Assembly (NCBI GenBank): GCA_963782965.1
Contig: CAWALV010000006.1
Coordinates: 930,001 to 994,000 of the forward strand
Reading direction: 5' to 3'
Source of the DNA: CAWALV01 sp963782965
Lineage (GTDB): Bacteria; Actinomycetota; Actinomycetes; Acidothermales; Acidothermaceae
Length of the DNA: 64,000 bases
The position numbers were made by a program, and so were the translations under genes. The notes beneath the pieces were generated by a model. The model made no database searches. It worked only from the letters and a program-made list of their open reading frames with translations, and had not been told where the DNA came from. This document shows positions 58,301 through 64,000 of the stretch, piece after piece (the stretch's first letter is position 1; every line of letters starts with the position of its first letter).

Positions 58301-59563
58301 ATGAGCGCAGCCGACGAGTCCAGTTCCGTACTCGACACGGCGCGTCGCGCCAAGGTGGCGGCGACCTCGCTCGCGACCGCGCCTCGTGCGGTCAAGGACC
58401 GTGCGCTCGGCGCCGTCGCCGACGCGCTGGAGGCGCACACCGACAAGGTCATCCGGGCCAACAGGGCCGACGTCGAGCGGGCCGCTGCGGCAGGTCAACC
58501 CGTGGCGTACCTCGACCGGCTCGCGTTGGACGACGCGCGGGTGCACGCCATCGCCGCCGACGTCCGAAAGACCATGGCGTTGCCCGATCCGGTCGGTGAA
58601 GTCGTCCGTGGCGGTGTACTGGCCAATGGCTTGGAGTTGCGCCAGGTGCGGGTGCCGCTCGGTGTCGTCGGCATCATCTTCGAAGGTCGGCCGAACGTCA
58701 CGGTCGACGCCGCGACCCTGTGTCTGAAGAGCGGGAATGCCGTCTTGCTGCGCGGTTCGTCGTCCGCGCTGTCGTCGAACACGGCGCTGGTCGACATCAT
58801 GCGTGACGCGATCGCCTCGGCCGGTCTGCCGGCGGACGCGGTGCAGCTGGTACCGGGCGCGGGGCACGAGGCGGCCAAGCATCTGATGCGGGCCCGTGGG
58901 CTCGTCGACGTCCTCATTCCGCGCGGCGGCGCGGGCCTCATCCGTAGCGTCGTCGAAGAATCAACCGTGCCGGTGATAGAGACCGGCGTCGGCAACTGCC
59001 ACATCTATGTCGATGCCGACGCCGACATCGAAAAGGCACTGGCTGTGTTGGTCAATGCGAAGACGTCGCGCCCGAGCGTGTGCAACGCGGCCGAGACCTT
59101 GCTCGTGCACGCCGACATCGCCGATGCGTTCTTGCCGCTGGCCTTGGCCCTTCTGCACGAGAGCGGGGTCACGGTGCACGGCGACCCGCGAGTGGCGGCG
59201 GTCGACCCGGCGGTCGTTGCGGCGACCGATGAGGACTGGGACTGCGAGTACCTCTCCCTCGACATCGCCGCCGCCGTCGTCCCGTCGCTCGACGCCGCGA
59301 TCGAGCACGTTCGGGCGCACAGCAGCGGTCACAGCGAGGCGATCCTGACGCGGTCGCAGGAGTCGGCCCGCCGCTTCGTCGCCGAGATCGATGCCGCGGC
59401 TGTGCTCGTCAACGCATCGACCCGTTTCGTGGACGGCGGCGAGTTCGGCTTCGGCGCCGAGATCGGCATCTCGACGCAGAAGTTGCACGCGCGAGGGCCG
59501 ATGGGCCTGCCGGAACTCACGTCGACGAAGTACGTCGTCGTGGGCGACGGGCACGTGCGCTGA
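58301..59563 (+). CDS. proA: Glutamate-5-semialdehyde dehydrogenase (gamma-glutamyl phosphate reductase)
   Basis: A 420-residue aldehyde-dehydrogenase-fold enzyme, step 2 of proline synthesis, NADPH-dependent. GVVGIIFEGRPNVTVDAA, LCLKSGNAVLLRGSSSA, DVLIPRGGAGLIRSVVEE and the catalytic Cys in TSRPSVCNAAETLLVH are visible, with GFGAEIGISTQKLHARGPMGL near the end. It acts on the product of ProB, encoded two genes upstream. Confidence 0.96.
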   Translation: MSAADESSSVLDTARRAKVAATSLATAPRAVKDRALGAVADALEAHTDKVIRANRADVERAAAAGQPVAYLDRLALDDARVHAIAADVRKTMALPDPVGEVVRGGVLANGLELRQVRVPLGVVGIIFEGRPNVTVDAATLCLKSGNAVLLRGSSSALSSNTALVDIMRDAIASAGLPADAVQLVPGAGHEAAKHLMRARGLVDVLIPRGGAGLIRSVVEESTVPVIETGVGNCHIYVDADADIEKALAVLVNAKTSRPSVCNAAETLLVHADIADAFLPLALALLHESGVTVHGDPRVAAVDPAVVAATDEDWDCEYLSLDIAAAVVPSLDAAIEHVRAHSSGHSEAILTRSQESARRFVAEIDAAAVLVNASTRFVDGGEFGFGAEIGISTQKLHARGPMGLPELTSTKYVVVGDGHVR

Positions 59564-59598
59564 CGCCGCGTCGTCCCGGCCGGCAGCATTCTCGCGAG

Positions 59599-59604
59599 TA
59601 AGGT
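59599..59604 (+). promoter_or_regulatory. -10 hexamer TAAGGT of a probable leaderless transcript (nadD operon)
   Basis: TAAGGT ends 6 nt before the GTG at 59611, with no Shine-Dalgarno. Confidence 0.5.
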
Positions 59605-59610
59605 CGCGGC

Positions 59611-60231
59611 GTGGGCACAGGCACGCCGGCGCGACTCGGTGTCATGGGTGGCACGTTCGACCCGATCCACCACGGGCACCTCGTGGCGGCCAGCGAAGTG
59701 GCCAGCCACTTCGAACTCGACGAAGTGATCTTCGTGCCGAGCGGCGAGCCGTGGCAGAAGGCGGAGCGGGCGGTGTCGCCGCGCGAGGACCGCTACCTAA
59801 TGACCGTGATCGCGACGGCGTCGAACCCGAGGTTCTCCGTGAGCCGGATCGACATCGACCGGCCCGGCCCGACCTACACCATCGACACGCTGAGCGACCT
59901 GCGCCGTGAGCTCGCCGCGGGCGGCCGGGCCGACGCGGAGCTTTTCTTCATCACCGGCGCCGACGCGCTCGCCCAGATCATGACCTGGACAGACGCTGAC
60001 AAACTACTCCAAATGGCGCAGTTCGTGGGCGTCACCCGCCCTGGTCACGTTCTGGGGGAACCCACCGGGCTGGCCCCCCGAAGGGTGCGCCTGCTCGAGG
60101 TTCCTGCCCTGGCAATTTCTTCCACCGAATGTCGCGAAAGAGTTGGCCGGAATCAGCCGATCTGGTACCTCGTGCCAGACGGAATCGTTCAGTACATCAG
60201 TAAGCGGCGGCTCTACCGGAGTGAGCCGTGA
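59611..60231 (+). CDS. nadD: Nicotinate-nucleotide adenylyltransferase
   Basis: A 206-residue enzyme that adenylates nicotinate mononucleotide in NAD synthesis. LGVMGGTFDPIHHGHL (GxFDPxHxGH) and AISSTECRERVGRNQPIWYLVP (ISSTxxR) are the two nucleotidyltransferase motifs; DIDRPGPTYTIDTL is also typical. The stop overlaps the LCP-like gene by 4 nt. Confidence 0.95.
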   Translation: MGTGTPARLGVMGGTFDPIHHGHLVAASEVASHFELDEVIFVPSGEPWQKAERAVSPREDRYLMTVIATASNPRFSVSRIDIDRPGPTYTIDTLSDLRRELAAGGRADAELFFITGADALAQIMTWTDADKLLQMAQFVGVTRPGHVLGEPTGLAPRRVRLLEVPALAISSTECRERVGRNQPIWYLVPDGIVQYISKRRLYRSEP

Positions 60232-62162
60232 GCGCCAAGCCGGGCAAGGCCGGCCGCCACGGCCGCCGAGGCGGCTGGTCGCCTCGCGCTGACCGGTCGA
60301 CGCATGCGGCATCGGCGCCCCCGGCAGCACAGCTCGCACAGCCAGCACAGCCGATGCCGTCGGCACCGACGCCCCCGCCGGTGCCCCCGACTCCGGCAAC
60401 CGTGCTGCCGCCGACGCCGTGGCACCTCATCCCGCCGACCCGCCCGGCCGGGCTGAACCCAGTAGCTGATCCGCTGGCGCCGCTGGCCGGCCCGACTTCG
60501 CCCGCGGTCGATCGTCGCGAGCAGCAGGCTGCGCCTGGGCATGGTCAGCCCGCGCAGTCGACCCTGACCATGACGCCGCCGGCCCCCGGGCCGGACCTCT
60601 GGCTCAACGCGACCGTGACTCCGCCGGTCAACGCGCCCGCGCCCGTACCGCCGCCGCCGGCACCTGCCGCAGCCGTCCCGCCCGCACCTCCGGCACCTGC
60701 CACCGCCCCGCCCGCACCGCCCGCACCTGCCGCGGCCGCCCCGCCCGCGCCCGTACCGCCCGCACCTGCCGCGGCCGCCCCGCCCGCACCTGCCGCGGCC
60801 GCCCCGCCCGCACCGGCGGCACCGCCGCAGCCCGTCATCGATCTGCGGCCGTCGGTGCCCGAGCGGTCGACGCCCGACGAGGTGCCGGCAGGCGAGGTGC
60901 CGGCCGAAGTCTCGGTGCCGGCCCCGTGGTCGCAGACCGATCCGATCGTGCCGAAGCGCCGGGGGAGTCGCCGTGCGGCCCGTGAGGAGCGCCGCACCCA
61001 ACTGCGCAAGCGCGGGGCGATCGGCGTCGCCGTCGTCGTCGTGGCGGCGTTGATCGGCTGGATCGCCGTGGGGACGGGCGGCCACAGCGGCTCGCCGGCA
61101 GGCAGCGCGCCGGCCGGAGCCACCGCGCAGACGACCCTGTTGTTCGAGGTCAGCGGATCACTCGGCTCCGCGACGGCAAGCGCGCTCCTCGCGCACGACT
61201 CGACCACCAAGGCGGGTGCTGTGGTGCTCATCCCGTCCGGCGTCATCGCGGAAGTGCCGGGCTTGGGCTCGATGCCGTTCGGTCAGGCACTGTCAACCGG
61301 TAGCCTCGCCGCCCCACGCGATGCGCTCGCGGACTTGATGGGTATCACCGTCGGCGGTGCCTGGTCGCTGACGCCGACGGCGTTCGCCGCGCTCATCGAC
61401 AAGGTCGGCGGTGTGACTGTGACGGTGGACCGCGACGTCACGAAGACCGATGCCGGCGGCGGCACCGTCATCGTCGTCCCGGCCGGACAACGACACCTGG
61501 ACGGCGCGTCGGCGGTGGCGTACGCGACCTATCTGGCCGATGGCGAGACCGAGCAGCAACGGCTGACCCGCTTCGACAACGTCCTTCGCGCGCTGCTCGG
61601 CCAGCTGCCGACCGACCGAACGGCCGTCGCTTCGTTGCTCTCCGGCCTGGGTGCGGGTTCGAAGGCGTCGGTCGACGTCACGGATGTGGCGGCGCTACTC
61701 ATCAACGTGGCGGCCGACAGTGCGGCCAACTCGACCTTCGACCAGGTGCTCCCCGTGAAGCCGCTCGAGACCGGTGGCAGCCAGAACGCGTTCACCCTCG
61801 ACACGCAGGGCACGAGCGACCTGGTGCACAACCAGCTCGCCGATTCGGTGCCGCCCAACCGTAAGGCGGTTGGTAACCGGGTGCTCGTCGAGAACCAGGT
61901 CGGTACCCCGGGGATCGGCGAGACGACGCGCACCAAACTGATCGACGCCGGCTTCGTCTACATGCAAGGCCAGAACGCTCCGAACATGCCCGACCCGACG
62001 TCGCCGTCCGTCGTCTTGATCTTCGGCACGACCTCCGCCGACATCGCCAAGGGAGACTCCGTGGCGAAAGCCCTGGGCCTGCCGACATCGGATGTGAAGG
62101 TCGGGCAACGAGTCACGGTCGCCGATGTCGTCGTCCTGGTGGGTGCCGACTACAGACCGTGA
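60228..62162 (+). CDS. LytR-CpsA-Psr-like membrane protein with LytR C-terminal domain (degenerate catalytic site)
   Basis: A 644-residue protein. Residues 1-240 are cytoplasmic, with Ala/Pro repeats (APAAAAPPAP) and a basic RRGSRRAAREERR cluster. One membrane helix lies near 264-282, followed by an LCP-like domain (about 300-450) and a LytR_C domain (about 525-644; VLVENQVGTPGIGETTRTKLIDAGF). Active LCP enzymes attach polymers to peptidoglycan and keep PRD and YARxR arginines; here these read IPSG and YATYL, so catalysis is doubtful. It is coupled to nadD and followed by rsfS, a common actinobacterial order. Confidence 0.82.
   Translation: MSAKPGKAGRHGRRGGWSPRADRSTHAASAPPAAQLAQPAQPMPSAPTPPPVPPTPATVLPPTPWHLIPPTRPAGLNPVADPLAPLAGPTSPAVDRREQQAAPGHGQPAQSTLTMTPPAPGPDLWLNATVTPPVNAPAPVPPPPAPAAAVPPAPPAPATAPPAPPAPAAAAPPAPVPPAPAAAAPPAPAAAAPPAPAAPPQPVIDLRPSVPERSTPDEVPAGEVPAEVSVPAPWSQTDPIVPKRRGSRRAAREERRTQLRKRGAIGVAVVVVAALIGWIAVGTGGHSGSPAGSAPAGATAQTTLLFEVSGSLGSATASALLAHDSTTKAGAVVLIPSGVIAEVPGLGSMPFGQALSTGSLAAPRDALADLMGITVGGAWSLTPTAFAALIDKVGGVTVTVDRDVTKTDAGGGTVIVVPAGQRHLDGASAVAYATYLADGETEQQRLTRFDNVLRALLGQLPTDRTAVASLLSGLGAGSKASVDVTDVAALLINVAADSAANSTFDQVLPVKPLETGGSQNAFTLDTQGTSDLVHNQLADSVPPNRKAVGNRVLVENQVGTPGIGETTRTKLIDAGFVYMQGQNAPNMPDPTSPSVVLIFGTTSADIAKGDSVAKALGLPTSDVKVGQRVTVADVVVLVGADYRP
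60645..60830 (+). repeat. Coding repeats of the Ala/Pro-rich tail
   Basis: CCCGCACCTGCC-type 12-30 bp units recur at least six times, coding (A/P)-rich repeats of the LCP-like protein. Confidence 0.75.
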
Positions 62163-62278
62163 CGCCCCCGTGCGCCGCTGTGCCCTGTGCCGGACGTCGT
62201 TCCGCGACCTTGCTGCCCTGAATGAGAGCATGGTCGTGAAACGAAGGCACCGAGAGGAGCACACCGAGGCATGAGCCG

Positions 62279-62692
62279 ATGACCGCGTCACCGAGAGCTG
62301 TCGATCTCGCCGTCGCTGCCGCCGAGGCGGCTGCGGAGAAGCTGGCGATCGACATCGTGGCATTCGACGTCAGCGAACGGCTGGCGATCACCGACGTCTT
62401 CGTGTTGGCGTCTGCGCCGAACGATCGTCAGGTGCGCGCCATCGTCGATGCCGTCGAAGATCGGCTCCGCGAGCTCGATGCCAAGCCGGTGCGCAGGGAG
62501 GGTCAGCGCGAGGGTCGTTGGGTGTTGCTCGACTACGCCGAGATCGTCGTCCACGTGCAGCACAGCGAGGAGCGCACCTTCTATGCGCTCGAACGGTTGT
62601 GGAAGGACTGCCCCTCGCTCGACCTGCCCGAGAGCGTGACCGCCGCCGGCGACGACGTCGACAGCGAGTCCGCCGCCGCGGGCGGTGTTTGA
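62279..62692 (+). CDS. rsfS: Ribosomal silencing factor RsfS
   Basis: A 137-residue protein that binds L14 and blocks subunit joining when nutrients are short. IDIVAFDVSERLAITDVFVLASAPNDRQVRAIVDAVEDRLRE and REGQREGRWVLLDYAEIVVHVQHSEERTFYALERLWKD are family blocks. A Ser/Ala/Asp tail follows. The ATG at 62279 is 14 nt after CGAGG. It directly precedes the histidine phosphatase gene (GTG on the next base after the stop). Confidence 0.94.
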   Translation: MTASPRAVDLAVAAAEAAAEKLAIDIVAFDVSERLAITDVFVLASAPNDRQVRAIVDAVEDRLRELDAKPVRREGQREGRWVLLDYAEIVVHVQHSEERTFYALERLWKDCPSLDLPESVTAAGDDVDSESAAAGGV

Positions 62693-63328
62693 GTGCCGGC
62701 ATCGCGGGTGATCGTCTGGCGGCACGGGCAGACGGGGTGGAATGCGGAGCGGCGCTTCCAGGGCCACCTCGACATCGGCCTGGACGACGTCGGCCGCGAG
62801 CAGGCGGTGCGGTCGGCGCGGCTGCTGGCGGGCCTCACGCCGTCCGCCCTGATCTCCTCCGATCTGACGCGCGCGCGGGAGACCGCCGAGGAACTGTCAC
62901 GGCTCACCGGGCTGCCGGTGCGCATCGACAAGCGGTTGCGTGAGATCGACGTCGGTACCTGGCAGGGCCTCACGTTCGAGGAGGTGGCGTTGCGCCACCC
63001 GCAGGAGGCGGCAGACTGGCGCGACGGCGGCGAGGGGCGGCGTGGCGGCGGTGAGAACCTCACCGAAGTCGCGGAGCGCATCACGCCCGCGGTGCGCGAA
63101 GCCATCGCAGGCATGGACGACGGCACGACGCTGGTCGTCGCCACGCATGGCGCTGCGGGGCGGGCGTTGTTGGCGTCGATGATCGGGCTGCCCACGCCGT
63201 CCTGGCGTGCGTTGGGGTCGTTGACCAACTGCAACTGGTCGGTGCTCGGCCGGACCGACTCGACCTGGCGGCTGCTCGAACACAACGCCGGCACGCTGCC
63301 GACGGCAGCCGTCGGCGACGACCGGTGA
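62693..63328 (+). CDS. Histidine phosphatase (phosphoglycerate-mutase-like; GpgP type)
   Basis: The 211-residue protein has RVIVWRHGQTGWNAERRFQGHLDIGLDDVG with the phospho-His (RHG), SDLTRARETAEELS, REIDVGTWQGLTFEEV and the second active His in VVATHGAAGRALL. In mycobacteria the gene after rsfS codes for a glucosyl-3-phosphoglycerate phosphatase (Rv2419c, GpgP); this position suggests the same role in methylglucose lipopolysaccharide synthesis, but the family is promiscuous. Start GTG 62693. Confidence 0.87.
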   Translation: MPASRVIVWRHGQTGWNAERRFQGHLDIGLDDVGREQAVRSARLLAGLTPSALISSDLTRARETAEELSRLTGLPVRIDKRLREIDVGTWQGLTFEEVALRHPQEAADWRDGGEGRRGGGENLTEVAERITPAVREAIAGMDDGTTLVVATHGAAGRALLASMIGLPTPSWRALGSLTNCNWSVLGRTDSTWRLLEHNAGTLPTAAVGDDR

Positions 63329-63388
63329 CCCTCCTGGGCGTCGGTGATCGGCCGCCGGGCGGGCGGTCGGGGAGCAGTCTTGGTCCGC

Positions 63389-63394
63389 TAGACT
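63389..63394 (+). promoter_or_regulatory. -10 hexamer TAGACT upstream of tRNA-Ala
   Basis: TAGACT lies 31 nt before the mature tRNA 5' end, leaving a short 5' leader. Confidence 0.4.
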
Positions 63395-63425
63395 GCACGT
63401 CGCTCGTCGGCTCGTACGGGCCTGC

Positions 63426-63498
63426 GGGGCTATAGCTCAGCTGGTAGAGCACTTGTCTGGCAGACAAGGGGTCAGGGGTTCGAGTCCCCTTAGCTCCA
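63426..63498 (+). tRNA. tRNA-Ala (anticodon GGC)
   Basis: The 73-nt cloverleaf has acceptor GGGGCTA/TAGCTCC, D stem GCTC/GAGC, anticodon stem CTTGT/ACAAG with loop CTGGCAG (anticodon GGC), T stem AGGGG/CCCCT with TTCGAGT, and discriminator A. CCA is not encoded (CCC follows). The last 12 bases are repeated twice more downstream. Confidence 0.95.
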
Positions 63499-63522
63499 CC
63501 CTTAGCTCCACCCTTAGCTCCA
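63487..63522 (+). repeat. Three tandem copies of the tRNA-Ala 3' end (12 bp unit)
   Basis: CCCTTAGCTCCA is found at 63487 (inside the tRNA), 63499 and 63511 without mismatch. The extra copies duplicate the T-arm edge, acceptor strand and discriminator. Confidence 0.9.
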
Positions 63523-63528
63523 CCCAGT

Positions 63529-63557
63529 CCGACGGCTTGCGTACCGTGAGCCGTCGG
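63529..63557 (+). terminator. Hairpin downstream of tRNA-Ala
   Basis: Perfect 9 bp arms CCGACGGCT (63529-63537) and AGCCGTCGG (63549-63557) enclose an 11 nt loop, 31 nt after the tRNA. Confidence 0.55.
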
Positions 63558-63783
63558 CCCTATCTACCGCTCGTCCGGCCGAACTTGTGGTGCCGAAACC
63601 CACCTGTTGCCGTAGCGGCTCCCTCGGGATCCGTCCGGGGCCGTCATGCCGGACAGCCGCTCCTGCGGGTGCTCCAGTGGGTACTCGCGCGCGCATCGAC
63701 GACGCCGTCCTCAGCTCCGCCTTGGTCTGGTCGATGGTGATGTGAGCGTGCTGGGCGTGTCTATGCGCTGCTGGAGGTCTTGG

Positions 63784-64000
63784 ATGGCTGGTCGCCGCAC
63801 AGGGGTGGCCCCTGCTGTGGCGCCGCGTCGGCCGCGAGCTGATCGGGCGCGGGAGTTGTTGGCCGACCGCAGCACCGTTGCCGGGATGCTTCCGGCGACG
63901 GCAGCGGTAGCCCTGCTCCTCATGCTTCCCGCAGGCCACTGGTCGGCCCCAGCGTTCGCCGGCCTGGTGGGCGGGACAAGCATGGCCGCCCTCTTCGCCG
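63784..64000 (+). CDS. N-terminal part of a membrane protein (3' end outside window)
   Basis: An open frame from ATG 63784 runs to the right edge (72 codons). It has a basic start (MAGRRTGVAPAVAPRRPRADRARELLADR) then two hydrophobic stretches (VAGMLPATAAVALLLMLPA and AFAGLVGGTSMAALFA). GGAGG sits 6 nt before the ATG; an in-frame ATG at 63763 is the alternative. The family cannot be named. It starts past the tRNA-Ala terminator, so the 460 bp before it hold the tRNA and repeats but no other gene. Confidence 0.55.
   Translation, partial: MAGRRTGVAPAVAPRRPRADRARELLADRSTVAGMLPATAAVALLLMLPAGHWSAPAFAGLVGGTSMAALFA

Noticed and set aside
63453..63740. Plus-strand open frame starting inside tRNA-Ala (LSSTLSSTLSST repeats)
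   Set aside because: The repeats are a reading of the triplicated tRNA end. It has no ribosome site and no coding character.
63514..63983. Two minus-strand open frames near the right edge
   Set aside because: Composition is typical of shadow frames opposite the membrane-protein gene at 63784. Neither has a ribosome site.

Overview
The window is a 64 kb piece of a high-GC actinobacterial chromosome. Evidence for this is the dense use of GTG starts, the tandem clpP1-clpP2-clpX genes, a trHbO-type globin, a mycothiol-linked thioredoxin-fold reductase, an RpiB with Glu in place of the catalytic Cys, a DUF4233 gene next to folC, and the block mreBCD-mrdA-rodA followed by two radical-SAM-linked genes, rne, rplU-rpmA-obgE-proB, proA and nadD. 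The genus cannot be fixed from the sequence; a mycothiol-making actinomycete is the best description.

Layout. 1-20 kb: end of a methyltransferase; an ettA gene broken by one inserted base; a thioesterase; an MFS gene with a GAF/degenerate-GGDEF gene; glbO and osmC facing apart; an OmpR-type two-component system; an S9 peptidase; an HNH protein; malQ; two small genes; pepN; a DsbA-fold reductase; rpiB; and a SpoIIE-type phosphatase. 20-25.6 kb is the accessory part. A TetR/DHA2 efflux pair carries two matching operators. A 2.2 kb integrative-element remnant lies between a 45 bp copy of the 3' half of tRNA-Gly(TCC) and the intact tRNA. It holds an RHH-Fic/Doc toxin-antitoxin pair and a dead tyrosine integrase. 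25.5-30 kb: tRNA-Pro, tig, clpP1, clpP2, clpX. 30-40.5 kb: tryptophanase, a Pro/Gln-rich membrane protein, valS, folC, DUF4233, a three-gene ABC-2 exporter, ndk. 40.8-47 kb: the rod-shape/elongasome operon mreB-mreC-mreD-mrdA-rodA. 47-63.5 kb: two radical-SAM-linked genes, rne, a tiny zinc-finger-like protein, a beta-propeller protein, rplU-rpmA-obgE-proB, a small unknown gene, proA, nadD, an LCP-like protein, rsfS, a histidine phosphatase and tRNA-Ala(GGC). A gene runs off the right edge.

Three themes recur. First, at least thirteen genes have a TANNNT hexamer 6-8 nt before the start codon and no Shine-Dalgarno, which fits leaderless mRNAs and was used to choose starts. Second, an 84 bp two-hairpin intergenic element occurs twice, after clpX and after ndk, at 80/84 identity. 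Third, several proteins have altered active sites: ClpP1 has Glu at the catalytic Asp position, the GGDEF domain lacks its signature, the LCP-like domain lacks its key Arg residues, and the nitroreductase has CPWA rather than CPWC.

I found no CRISPR array, secondary-metabolite cluster or intact prophage. The tRNA-bounded remnant, the repeated hairpin element, the ClpP1 substitution and the C2H2-like microprotein are the least ordinary items.
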